From Spirochaetota bacterium (lineage in GTDB: Bacteria > Spirochaetota > UBA4802 > UBA5368): a stretch of 64,000 nt of DNA. The notes under the pieces are model-generated. The model was given only the letters and a program-made list of their open reading frames with translations, ran no database searches and was not told the DNA's origin. Positions 54,586 through 62,528 of this stretch are shown piece by piece. The stretch spans positions 1-64,000 of the forward strand of contig DATIKU010000002.1 in NCBI GenBank assembly GCA_035477215.1. The letters are read 5' to 3'. Each line of letters starts with the position of its first letter. The stretch's first letter is position 1. Position numbers and translations under genes: made by a program.

Positions 54586-54814
54586 CATCTTTCCTTTTTT
54601 ACCGCATCCTCCATCCGGCGTTTCTCCGCGTTCCCTGTGTATACTATCGGCCTGTATGCCGCGCGCCTTTGCATTTTCATGCACCGGACGACCGCTGCGA
54701 GGTCTTGCTTAAATGAATTGAAAGAATACATGCGCCGAGATAGTATGCCTTTTAAAGATGCCCGGTCCGTGGTCCGGATTGCGCGATGCGATATTTTCCA
54801 TGCGGGGGACGCAA

Positions 54815-56710
54815 ATGAAAGCATTACGTGTGATATTAAAGACAACCGGTGTCGCGCTGGTGTCTTTGTGCGCGCTTCTGGTAACAATATACCTCTTCCT
54901 TCCCAAGGGTCCCCGCGGCCTCATGGAGTTCGACGATCCCTTCGGCAAGGAGCGGCCTACCGCGGTGGCGGAGCGGCACATGGCGGCCACCGGGAACCCC
55001 TGGGCCACCGCCGCCGCGCTGGAGGTGCTCGACCGGGGTGGAAACGCCGTGGACGCGGCCGTGGCGGCCCTCCTGGTGCTCAACGTAACCTTCGGCGAGG
55101 CTGCGAGCTTCCCGGGCGTCGCGCCGGTGCTGGTGTACGACGCGCAGACCGGAAAGGTGGCGAGCTACACCGGGGCCGGAAAGGCCCCGGCGGCGGCCAC
55201 CATCGAACTTTTCAAACGAAAGGGCCACAAAGTGGTGCCTAAGCTAAGCATCCTCTCGCAGCTCGTACCGGCCTCGCCGGACGTCATCACGGCGCTGCTG
55301 GAGCGTTACGGCACCAGGAGCTTCGGCGAGCTGTCGGCGCCCGCCATAAAGCTCGCCGAGGAGGGCTTTCCTGTGCACGCCACGATGCACAAGAACCTCT
55401 CCATGAACGTATTCAAGCGGCTGGGCCTTTCAATCCTCATGCCCTACAACGCGCAGGTCTACCTGGGCGGGCAGTGGTGGCGGCCGCTGCATAAAAGGGA
55501 CCGCTTCAGGCGACCGGATCTCGCGAAGACCTTCAGGGCGCTCGTCGACGCCGAAAAAAAGGCGCTGGAAAAGGGCGCCGGGCGAAAGGCGGGCCTTGCG
55601 GCCGTTCGCGACTATTTCTATAAAGGGCCGATCGCCGATGCCATACTCGGGCTCCACCGCGAGAAGGGCGGCCTCTTTACGCGCGAGGACCTGTCCGGCT
55701 ATCGCGGCGAATTCGAGACGCCGCTTTCCGGAAGCTTCGGCGAGTACACCCTCTATACCAACCGCACCTGGAGCCAGGGCGCGGTGGTGCCACTGGCTTT
55801 GCAGATCCTCGAGGGCGCGGACCTCAAGACCATGGGCCACAACTCGCCGGCGTACGTGCACGCCGTGCTCCAGGCGATCGAACTTGCCATGGCCGACCGT
55901 GAGGCCTTCTTCGGCGACCCGGCCTTCATAAAGGTGCCCGAGAAGGGCCTGTTGTCGAAGGACTACGCGGCCGCGCGGCGCAAGCTCATGACGAAGGGAA
56001 AAGCCTTCGGCGCGATGCCGCCGCACGGCGATCCGTGGAAGTACCGGTCGGCGGCGCCCGGCGCCCGTGCAAAAGGCCCGGAGGCCCGCCCCGTCGCGCG
56101 CCTCGCCGAAAACGCGGCAGGTTACGGCAGGGACACCAGTTACGTGAGCGTTGTGGATCGCCGGGGCAACGCCGTATCGCTCACGCCGAGCGACTTTCCG
56201 CAATCGCCGATGGTGCCGGGGACGGGGCTTACGCTCGGAATCCGCATGACGCAGTTCCGGCTGGACCACGGACACCCGGCCGCGCTCGCGCCGGGCAAAC
56301 GGCCGACCATCACGCCGAACGCCGCCATGGTGTTTAATAAAGGCAAATTCTACATGAGCTACGGCACGCCCGGCGGCGACATGCAGACACAGGCCCTGGT
56401 GCAGGTATTCCTGAATATCGTCCTCTTCGGCATGGACGCGCAGGAGGCGATCGACGCGCCGCGCTTCCGCTCGCTCAACTGGCCCGACGCCTTCTCGCCG
56501 CACGCGTACCGTCCGGGCGCCATAGAGCTCGAGGGCCCGCTGGGGCGCGCCGCGGGCGGCGCGCTCGAGGACATGGGCTACCGCGTGGAGGTGAAGGGCG
56601 AACGCGATAACAGCTTCGGCGCCGTGTGCGCCGTCATCCGCGATCCGAAAACGGGAAAGCTCTACGGCGGCGCCGACGCGCGCGAGAGCTCGTGGGCCGA
56701 GGGGCGGTAG
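54815..56710 (+). CDS. ggt: gamma-glutamyltransferase
   Basis: The 631-aa protein has an N-terminal membrane/signal segment (about 9-30) and the GGT fold of N-terminal nucleophile hydrolases. The nucleophile after autocleavage is T441 in RDTSYVSVVDRRGNAVS. GTGLTLG and the oxyanion glycines in YGTPGGD follow. The early GNPWATAAALEVLDRGGNAVDAAVA is typical. GGT hydrolyses or transfers the gamma-glutamyl group of glutathione in the periplasm. ATG at 54815 has GGGGGA six bases upstream; ATGs 5 and 19 codons earlier lack support. It converges on the flavin reductase gene with 13 bases between. Confidence 0.95.
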   Translation: MKALRVILKTTGVALVSLCALLVTIYLFLPKGPRGLMEFDDPFGKERPTAVAERHMAATGNPWATAAALEVLDRGGNAVDAAVAALLVLNVTFGEAASFPGVAPVLVYDAQTGKVASYTGAGKAPAAATIELFKRKGHKVVPKLSILSQLVPASPDVITALLERYGTRSFGELSAPAIKLAEEGFPVHATMHKNLSMNVFKRLGLSILMPYNAQVYLGGQWWRPLHKRDRFRRPDLAKTFRALVDAEKKALEKGAGRKAGLAAVRDYFYKGPIADAILGLHREKGGLFTREDLSGYRGEFETPLSGSFGEYTLYTNRTWSQGAVVPLALQILEGADLKTMGHNSPAYVHAVLQAIELAMADREAFFGDPAFIKVPEKGLLSKDYAAARRKLMTKGKAFGAMPPHGDPWKYRSAAPGARAKGPEARPVARLAENAAGYGRDTSYVSVVDRRGNAVSLTPSDFPQSPMVPGTGLTLGIRMTQFRLDHGHPAALAPGKRPTITPNAAMVFNKGKFYMSYGTPGGDMQTQALVQVFLNIVLFGMDAQEAIDAPRFRSLNWPDAFSPHAYRPGAIELEGPLGRAAGGALEDMGYRVEVKGERDNSFGAVCAVIRDPKTGKLYGGADARESSWAEGR

Positions 56711-56723
56711 GGCCGCCCCCGCC

Positions 56724-57233
56724 TCAGGCCGAGAGGCAGCGCACTATCGCGCCGACATACATGCGGTGGTAGTCTTTCTGCGGGTAGAGTTTCGAAATTC
56801 CCTCGGCGAGGAAGTTCCGCGGCAGGATGTCCTGGAAGTATATCTTCTCGCACTCCAGTACCAGGCGCGCCTCGGCGAAATACACCGCGCCGCTTTCGGT
56901 CGACGCGGGGGTTATTCCCGCCTCCTTCGCCTTGTCGACGTCCTTCCCCGAGTGCGAGCCGCAGTAGTTCAGCGCCGTGCGGTACTTCTCGCCGAAGAAC
57001 GAAAGCGTGAAGCGAGCGGCGTCCTCCATGAATTTGTAGGTGTGGCGCGTGGGGCGTACGAAACAGAAGCAGACGTTTTTGTTCCAGAGCACGCCCAGGC
57101 CCCCCCACGAGGCCGTCATGGTGTTGTAGCTTTCGGGCGTACCCGCGGTGATGAGCATCCAGTCGTCACCGATCAGTTTGAAGGGGTTGTCCCCGAGCGT
57201 GCGCGGATCGATTTCCCTGAGTGTGTGTGCCAT
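56724..57233 (-). CDS. flavin reductase-like FMN-binding protein
   Basis: The 169-aa protein matches the flavin reductase-like split-barrel family: an early WMLITAGTPESYNTMTASWGGLGVLWNK followed by FVRPTRHTYKFMEDAARFTLSFF. This arrangement binds FMN and often serves as the reductase of two-component flavin systems or an isolated flavoredoxin. The family includes flavoredoxins of anaerobes. GAGGAG precedes the ATG closely. It is divergent from the trpB2 leader, and the 57311-57351 inverted repeat lies in the shared promoter region. Confidence 0.9.
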   Translation of the reverse strand: MAHTLREIDPRTLGDNPFKLIGDDWMLITAGTPESYNTMTASWGGLGVLWNKNVCFCFVRPTRHTYKFMEDAARFTLSFFGEKYRTALNYCGSHSGKDVDKAKEAGITPASTESGAVYFAEARLVLECEKIYFQDILPRNFLAEGISKLYPQKDYHRMYVGAIVRCLSA

Positions 57234-57310
57234 ATCTCCTCGTATAAAGCGCCTGCGGCGCGGTGGTCGTGATGTATACGCCCGATATAACCGGTCCGCG
57301 CGTGCGGGGC

Positions 57311-57351
57311 AAGTTTTTTTCGAACGTACGCATCACGCCCGAAAAAAACTT
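57311..57351. repeat. 12-bp perfect inverted repeat, operator-like
   Basis: AAGTTTTTTTCG (57311-57322) and CGAAAAAAACTT (57340-57351) are exact inverted copies with a 17-base spacer. The right arm overlaps the -35 hexamer of the trpB2 leader promoter and lies about 80 bases from the divergent flavin reductase start. It could bind a dimeric regulator or fold in RNA. Confidence 0.6.
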
Positions 57352-57379
57352 GACAACGTTGCGTATATGCCCTTAGTGT
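57350..57379 (+). promoter_or_regulatory. possible promoter of the trpB2 leader
   Basis: A perfect TTGACA (57350-57355) is followed after 18 bases by TAGTGT (57374-57379), a weak -10. Transcription would begin about 20 bases before the first leader ATG, the right place for a short attenuator leader. Confidence 0.5.
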
Positions 57380-57407
57380 CTCCCATACACGGCGCGGCAT
57401 AGTCGCT

Positions 57408-57494
57408 ATGAAACAGAACGGCAAATTCAACATGAACTGGGCTTGGTGGTGGCGAACCGGACATCGATATCCGGGCGCTTTGGCGTGCCTGTAG
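57408..57494 (+). CDS. trpL: trp leader peptide
   Basis: This short reading frame encodes 28 residues from the ATG at 57408, or 20 from an in-frame ATG at 57432 (MNWAWWWRTGHRYPGALACL), ending at TAG 57492-57494. Four of five consecutive codons (57438-57452) are TGG, which is rare by chance and typical of Trp attenuator leaders. No strong Shine-Dalgarno precedes either ATG. It ends about 25 bases before an intrinsic terminator and about 105 bases before trpB. Ribosomes stalling at the Trp codons would alter folding of the downstream RNA, so that trpB is expressed when charged tRNA-Trp is scarce. Confidence 0.85.
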   Translation: MKQNGKFNMNWAWWWRTGHRYPGALACL

Positions 57495-57518
57495 CGAAAC
57501 AGACAACGGAAAGAGCAC

Positions 57519-57557
57519 AAGGGCTGCGGATATCAAAAGAACCGCAGCCCTTTTTTT
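57519..57557 (+). terminator. transcription attenuator terminator of trpB
   Basis: An 11-bp perfect stem (57519-57529 with 57542-57552) and a 12-base loop are followed by a run of seven T residues (57551-57557). It lies between the Trp-codon leader and the trpB start at 57600. The left arm can alternatively pair with 57489-57495 (seven pairs, two of them G-U), a possible antiterminator. Confidence 0.85.
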
Positions 57558-57599
57558 GTGCCCCGGGAAACTGAAACCATCATACAAAAGGAGGCGATA

Positions 57600-58964
57600 A
57601 TGCCACACGAATCTACGAAGATACTCTTACCCGAAAAGGAAATGCCGCGGCAGTGGTACAACATCATCCCGGACCTTCCCCGGCCGCTCAGTCCGCCCGT
57701 AAGCCCGGCGACCGGAAAGGCCATCACTCCCGACGAACTGAACGCCATCTTCCCGATGGGGCTCATCATGCAGGAGGTGAGCCAGGACAGCTACATCGAT
57801 ATTCCCGAGGAGATCCTCGACATATACCGGCTGTGGAGGCCGTCGCCGCTGGTGCGCGCGCGCAGGCTCGAGGAAGCCATCGGCACGCCGGCAAAAATCT
57901 ATTATAAAAACGAGGGCGTATCGCCCGCCGGCAGCCACAAACTCAATACCGCCGTGGCCCAGGCCTATTACAACAAGAAGGAAGGCATAAACAAGCTCTC
58001 AACCGAGACCGGCGCCGGGCAGTGGGGAAGCGCGCTCTCGCTGGCATGCAACTTCTTCGACATGAAGGTGCACGTGTACATGGTGCGCGTGAGCCACGAC
58101 CAGAAGCCCTACCGCAAGTTCATGATGGAGACCTGGGGCGGCACGGTGACGCCGAGCCCGAGCCCTCTTACGAACGTCGGCCGCGAGATACTGGCGAAGG
58201 ACCCCAAGAATCCCGGCAATCTCGGCATCGCCATCAGCGAGGCGGTGGAGGAGGCCGCCACCAACAAGGACACCAACTACGCGCTGGGAAGCGTGCTCAA
58301 CCACGTCTGCATGCACCAGACGATCATCGGCCTGGAGACGCGCAAGCAGCTCGAGCTGGCCGGCGACTATCCCGACGTGGTCATCGCCTGCGTGGGCGGC
58401 GGCTCGAATTTCTCGGGGATCGCGTTCCCGTTCGTGCGCGACAAGATCAACGGTAAAAACATTAAGATTCTCGCGGTCGAGCCGTCGGCATGTCCCACGC
58501 TCACCAAGGGGAGCTTTGTCTACGACTACGGCGACGAAGCCAAAATGGCGCCGATCGTCGAGATGTACACGCTGGGCCACACCTTCATGCCGCCCTCCAT
58601 CCACGCGGGCGGATTGCGCTACCACGGCATGTCGCCGCTGGTGAGCCTGCTCTACCACGAAAAAATCATCGACGCCGTTTCGGTGGCACAGAAGGGCTGT
58701 TTCGAGGCGGCGGTGCTCTTCTCGCGAACCGAGGGCATCATCCCCGCGCCGGAGTCCTCGCACGCCATACGCGCGGCGATCGACGAGGCCATGAAGGCGA
58801 AAGAGGAAGGAAAGCAGAAGACCATCGTCTTCAACCTGAGCGGCCACGGCCACTTCGACCTGGCCTCGTACGACATGTACTTCTCGGGCAAGCTCGACGA
58901 CTACGAGTACCCGGCCAAGCTCATCGAGGAGGCGCTCACCGATCTGCCGAAGGTGTCGCTGTAA
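57600..58964 (+). CDS. trpB: tryptophan synthase beta chain, TrpB2 type
   Basis: The 454-aa PLP enzyme makes tryptophan from indole and serine. The PLP lysine is K114 in [10 protein letters not shown]; the phosphate loop is [10 protein letters not shown] and the TGAGQWG segment is near residue 145. The N-terminal extension and total length (about 450 rather than 400 aa) place it with TrpB2, which often acts without TrpA. No trpA is adjacent. ATG at 57600 has AGGAGG five bases upstream. A Trp-codon leader and terminator precede it, which supports a real role in tryptophan supply rather than in serine deamination. Confidence 0.95.
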   Translation: MPHESTKILLPEKEMPRQWYNIIPDLPRPLSPPVSPATGKAITPDELNAIFPMGLIMQEVSQDSYIDIPEEILDIYRLWRPSPLVRARRLEEAIGTPAKIYYKNEGVSPAGSHKLNTAVAQAYYNKKEGINKLSTETGAGQWGSALSLACNFFDMKVHVYMVRVSHDQKPYRKFMMETWGGTVTPSPSPLTNVGREILAKDPKNPGNLGIAISEAVEEAATNKDTNYALGSVLNHVCMHQTIIGLETRKQLELAGDYPDVVIACVGGGSNFSGIAFPFVRDKINGKNIKILAVEPSACPTLTKGSFVYDYGDEAKMAPIVEMYTLGHTFMPPSIHAGGLRYHGMSPLVSLLYHEKIIDAVSVAQKGCFEAAVLFSRTEGIIPAPESSHAIRAAIDEAMKAKEEGKQKTIVFNLSGHGHFDLASYDMYFSGKLDDYEYPAKLIEEALTDLPKVSL

Positions 58965-59000
58965 GTTAAGAAGGCAGGCGGTCCGATGATGGACTGTTTG

Positions 59001-59116
59001 AACTCACCCCCTGTCCCCCTCTCTTTGAACGAAAGAGAGGGGGGATCGCGGCATTAGTCCCTTGCCGGAACTCCCCCTTCTCTTCGGCGAAGAGAAGGGG
59101 GCCGGGGGGATGAGTT
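59001..59116. repeat. palindromic two-hairpin element
   Basis: AACTCACCCC at 59001 and GGGGGGATGAGTT at 59104-59116 are near-perfect inverted ends with a one-base bulge. Inside lie two perfect hairpins, 12 bp (59015-59026 with 59032-59043) and 13 bp (59073-59085 with 59089-59101), both C-tract/CTCTT against AAGAG/G-tract. This looks like a small mobile palindromic element between genes. It follows trpB by about 35 bases and may also end its transcript. Confidence 0.7.
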
Positions 59117-59212
59117 GTTACGCTTTGCTCCCAAATAATTCTTGTAATTCTCCCCGTTTCCGGTGTTCATTCTGGCATCGACATTTTCTTATATATCATG
59201 AGGGGAATCCCA

Positions 59213-59695
59213 ATGGCAAAACCCACCGAACACGCCGCGCTTATCTGCGCAATCCTTACCGTCATCGCCGCCCTCGGCGCCGCCGCCGCCATTTACTGGA
59301 AACAGCCGCTCGCGGTCATCATCGCGGCGCTTCCCGCCGCCGCCTACGAGCTCTACCGCACCGAGGGCTTCACGACAAAGCTCGCCTCGGCCGGGGTGCT
59401 CGCGGTGCTCGCCGCCGAGATCGTGCTCATCGCAGGGAAGATCGAGATCAACATCGCGCGCTTCGCCGGCAAATACGTCGGATCAATGCCGGTCATCGAC
59501 GCGAAGCTCGCGGGGCCTGTCGTCATCGCGCTCCTCGCCGTCTTGCTGGTGCGCCGCACCGCGGGCATCTATACGAAGTGGCTTGCCATCGTGCTCCTCG
59601 GCGCGGCGGTCGCGCTGTTCTATACGCTCGATCCGGCGCTCCTGTCGAAGTTCGTGCAGCCCGCCCTGCGGGAAGGGGCGAAGCACATCAGGTAG
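59213..59695 (+). CDS. small polytopic membrane protein
   Basis: I do not recognise this 160-aa protein. It has about five hydrophobic segments (near 8-28, 32-48, 57-77, 100-114, 122-140), alanine- and leucine-rich, with a short charged C-terminus. The ATG at 59213 is six bases after AGGGG; another ATG five codons earlier is less well placed. It is followed after ten bases by a 37-aa ORF with a strong Shine-Dalgarno and then by the broken cupin gene. No functional motif was seen. Confidence 0.65.
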   Translation: MAKPTEHAALICAILTVIAALGAAAAIYWKQPLAVIIAALPAAAYELYRTEGFTTKLASAGVLAVLAAEIVLIAGKIEINIARFAGKYVGSMPVIDAKLAGPVVIALLAVLLVRRTAGIYTKWLAIVLLGAAVALFYTLDPALLSKFVQPALREGAKHIR

Positions 59696-59705
59696 GGAGG
59701 TAAGG

Positions 59706-59819
59706 ATGGAGGCGTACGCCCCGTATTTCGCGCTCGACGCGCTGGCCTTCATGCGGATGGCCTTCCCGAAGATCGGCAAAGCGATGCTGAAGGCGGACAT
59801 GGCGACGCCGGGGAGATGA
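59706..59819 (+). CDS. possible small protein (37 aa)
   Basis: This short ORF has GGGAGG about six bases upstream of its ATG and encodes MEAYAPYFALDALAFMRMAF plus a basic end. The hydrophobic, methionine-rich sequence could be a small membrane peptide. Its stop overlaps a further ATG (59816) of the next reading frame by four bases. The good translation signal and the position between same-strand genes support it, but nothing is known of its family. It could also be a remnant of a longer gene. Confidence 0.4.
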   Translation: MEAYAPYFALDALAFMRMAFPKIGKAMLKADMATPGR

Positions 59820-59860
59820 TGGTCGACATTCGAAATTCCGGTCAAATGCAGGGCGATACC

Positions 59861-60199
59861 ATGAAGATCATCACGCAACCGCCCACCATAGACGCCGCGG
59901 GTTCGCCGCCGAAGACGATAGAGGAGTACGTCGGCGCGGTGAATTCGCGGAACGGCAACCCCGGCGTCGCGCGCACGAAAAGCCCGCGGGGCCGGAGCGA
60001 ACCGGGCCAGCGGCCGGAGTCCGACGAGTATTCCGTGGTGCGCTACCGCGCGCCTCGTACGGACGGCGCCGGGTACGCCGCCGTCCGCGTCCCGGCCATC
60101 AGGCCGGAACGAGCACACAGGGACGATGTACGATCGTTCTTCGGCGATGCGCCGGTTTTAAGGTTCCGCGGCGGTGTGATGCCGACCGCCGCGGCCTGA
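59861..60199 (+). pseudogene. internally deleted cupin-domain gene
   Basis: The 112-aa product begins MKIITQPPTIDAAGSPPKTI and continues through SRNGNPGVARTKSPRG to GQRPESDEYSVV, closely like a family of small cupins. It then jumps directly to RYRAPRTDGAGYAAV and PAIRPERAHRDDV, which in relatives form the end of the barrel. The middle strands, normally about 35 residues, are missing and the frame is kept. The fold should be lost, so this is likely a decayed gene, though a functional remnant cannot be excluded. The recollection of the family is from memory of related proteins. An AGGG lies about seven bases before the ATG. Confidence 0.55.
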
Positions 60200-60209
60200 C
60201 AATCACGTC

Positions 60210-61025
60210 CTACCCCTTTTCCTCGATTCCCCACTGGAAATTGTAGCTCAGCGAGACGATGATGGTGCGTATTCCTTTATTGTCGCCGCTGGCCATGATC
60301 TGCTGGAGCACCGTGCTGAGCGTGAGGTTGACCGGCACGAACACGATATCGAGCCCGTAGAAGACCATGGTCGTCGCCGGCAGGCTGACCGAATCGCCGC
60401 CCGCGTAGGTTCCGTCGACGGTCACATCGACGCTCGCCGAACCGGAAAGCCTCTGCCAGAGGAAGAACGGGGCCACCGCGATCGACTCGGTCTTGAAGCT
60501 AAGCTGCGCGCCGAGCTGCGGACCGAACTGGTTGGCGTATGCGTGTATTTCGTAGTCGGTACCGCCTGAGGTGGTAAACCATATCCCCGTCCAGACAAAG
60601 GAATAGTTAAGCCCGCCGAACAGGAGCAGACACACCTTGTCGGTTTTCACCGGCTGGAATTCCAGGTCCACGGGGATGGAAAAACCGGCCAGGCCGATGT
60701 CCGCCGGTCCGGCGCTGCCGCCGCCGCCGATAAAACTGAAGCCTCCGTCGACGGCCCACTGGTCGTGGAACGCGTAGCGGGCGATCATGCTGCCTGCGCC
60801 GCCGTTGATCTCCAGGCTCTGTTCTCCTCCTTCGTGTTCCACATCACCCGACATGTTGAAATAGGTCGCTCCGACCCGCATGTCGTACTGCCCCTCCTGG
60901 AACTCGAACCAGGGTATGGGCGGCGGCGAGATCATGAAGTTGTACTCCACGGCGAAGAGCTTCCCGCACGGGACGAGGGAAAACAGGAATACCGCGACGA
61001 GCAAAAATGGTTTGATGATTCTCAT
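60210..61025 (-). CDS. exported beta-barrel protein, probable outer-membrane
   Basis: The 271-aa protein has a signal peptide (about residues 5-25, ending FAVEY), and then alternating hydrophobic/polar strands and glycine/tyrosine-rich turns (SIPVDLEFQP, LLFGGLNYSFVW, GAQLSFKTESIAVAPFFLW) ending in SLSYNFQWG. This is the expected look of an outer-membrane barrel of about 10-12 strands. The ATG at 61025 follows GGGAGG by seven bases; the frame is open 26 codons further upstream without support. The gene converges on the cupin remnant. Function is not known. Confidence 0.75.
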   Translation of the reverse strand: MRIIKPFLLVAVFLFSLVPCGKLFAVEYNFMISPPPIPWFEFQEGQYDMRVGATYFNMSGDVEHEGGEQSLEINGGAGSMIARYAFHDQWAVDGGFSFIGGGGSAGPADIGLAGFSIPVDLEFQPVKTDKVCLLLFGGLNYSFVWTGIWFTTSGGTDYEIHAYANQFGPQLGAQLSFKTESIAVAPFFLWQRLSGSASVDVTVDGTYAGGDSVSLPATTMVFYGLDIVFVPVNLTLSTVLQQIMASGDNKGIRTIIVSLSYNFQWGIEEKG

Positions 61026-61386
61026 GGGGTTCCTCCCGGAAATATATTTGTGTGCGCCTGCTACGACACGCTTCGTATACGCGAAGTCACGTTCGGAAGG
61101 CAATGGCCAGAGGAATAGAATGATTCTGTTTTTTTCAGTAGATAGATTCGGTTATCCGTGAAAAGTCAAGCACAAAACACGTGAACACTTTCGCGCTCAG
61201 AGGATTCACTGAGCCGCTTGCCGGGCTCTGCTCGCTCATGCGCGCGCCCGGCAGGCTTCCGGTGCCAGTTTAAATGATTGTAAAAGCGGGATTGAACGGA
61301 CATACTGTGCACCCGGCCGATGTATTCCGCGACCCGATGACGAACGGGCCATCCGCGGTACGGACCGGATCGATGGAGAATTCGCA
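61026..61386. other. divergent intergenic region
   Basis: These 361 bases hold no accepted gene. A hairpin-forming stretch at 61212-61257 has an 8-bp core stem (61219-61226 with 61246-61253) and outer 4-bp pairs, not followed by a T tract. Promoters for both flanking genes should lie here but no clear hexamer pair was found. Confidence 0.45.
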
Positions 61387-62400
61387 ATGTGCACAATTGC
61401 CACGGTGATAAAACAGCTCCTGCTTGCGGCGCTCGTATGTGTGCTCGTTTCGGAGGCCCGCGCCCCTCTGCCCGTACACGCGCAATACAGGGGAGAACCA
61501 AAAACAATCGCGCACGACTTTCTCGATCTCGAGAAGGGGCTCGGCGCCGTGCGCGATCAATATCCCACCGTCAACGCCCTTATCGGGAAAGCCGTCGGAA
61601 AAATTCAGGCCCGACAGAACCATACGACGGAGCAGGCAATCGTCGTGCTGCGGACGATCGACTCGATCCTCGCGGACGAGGGATACAGATTCGGGAAAAA
61701 CCTGCTTTTGGGCGTGGGGCTCGAAACGAAGACGATCGACTGCGACAATTACTGCGCTCTCTACATCGCCATCGCCGAGGTCATTAAAATACCGATCGTC
61801 CCGGTGTACGCCCCCAATCACAGCTTCGTCAGATTCTATTTCGATGACGGCACGTACATCAACTGGGAGACCACGCAGGCGGAAATCCGCCCGGATTCGT
61901 ACTACATTAAAACGCTGCGGATTCACCCGGAGTCGATACGGCATGGAGTGTATATGAAGACGCTCTCCCGAAAAGAATTCATCGCGGTCGAGTACAACAA
62001 CATCGGCGCCCATATCATGAAGGGCGGGAAATACGCCGGGGCCGTGGCGTATTTCAGCGAGGCGATCGGGCGCTATCCCGTGTTTTCGTCGGCGTATCAT
62101 AATCGCGGATCGTCCCTGTATGCGCTGGGACGATCCGACGAGGCGCTGACCGATCTGCTCAGGGCCAACGAACTGGATCCCTCGCGGGCGGGAACGCACA
62201 ACACCCTCGGCGACATCTATCTCGACAGGGACCAGCTCGAGAAAGCGCTCGGTGAATTCAACGCCAGCATAAAGCTCGATCCCGCGAATTACGTGCCCTA
62301 TAACAGCATCGCGATCATCATGAAGCGGAAAGGGGACGGGCGGAAGGCGCTTATATGGCAGGAAAAATCACGGCGCGTAAAAGAGCGGTATGGAAAATAA
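61387..62400 (+). CDS. exported transglutaminase-like protein with TPR repeats
   Basis: The 337-aa protein has a signal segment (about 8-32) and a transglutaminase-like core. The probable catalytic cysteine is C119 in TIDCDNYCALYIAIA, followed by H145 in PNHSFVRF and E161 in NWETT, which stands where aspartate is usual. Residues about 200-325 contain TPR motifs (AYHNRGSSLYALGRSDEALTDLLRAN). A periplasmic protein-crosslinking or protease-like role is suggested by the family. GGAG lies about nine bases before the ATG. The DUF362 iron-sulfur gene follows after 128 bases. Confidence 0.8.
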   Translation: MCTIATVIKQLLLAALVCVLVSEARAPLPVHAQYRGEPKTIAHDFLDLEKGLGAVRDQYPTVNALIGKAVGKIQARQNHTTEQAIVVLRTIDSILADEGYRFGKNLLLGVGLETKTIDCDNYCALYIAIAEVIKIPIVPVYAPNHSFVRFYFDDGTYINWETTQAEIRPDSYYIKTLRIHPESIRHGVYMKTLSRKEFIAVEYNNIGAHIMKGGKYAGAVAYFSEAIGRYPVFSSAYHNRGSSLYALGRSDEALTDLLRANELDPSRAGTHNTLGDIYLDRDQLEKALGEFNASIKLDPANYVPYNSIAIIMKRKGDGRKALIWQEKSRRVKERYGK

Positions 62401-62528
62401 TTGACGCGTTCCGCCTCCTCATATATTGACTTGATCGGTCATCGCCGTAAAAACGGATGCCCGCGTTCCGGCGGGCGGCGCGTGGATTGCCGCGCGGGTA
62501 TCCGCAGAAGAAAACGAGAGAGGGCCAT

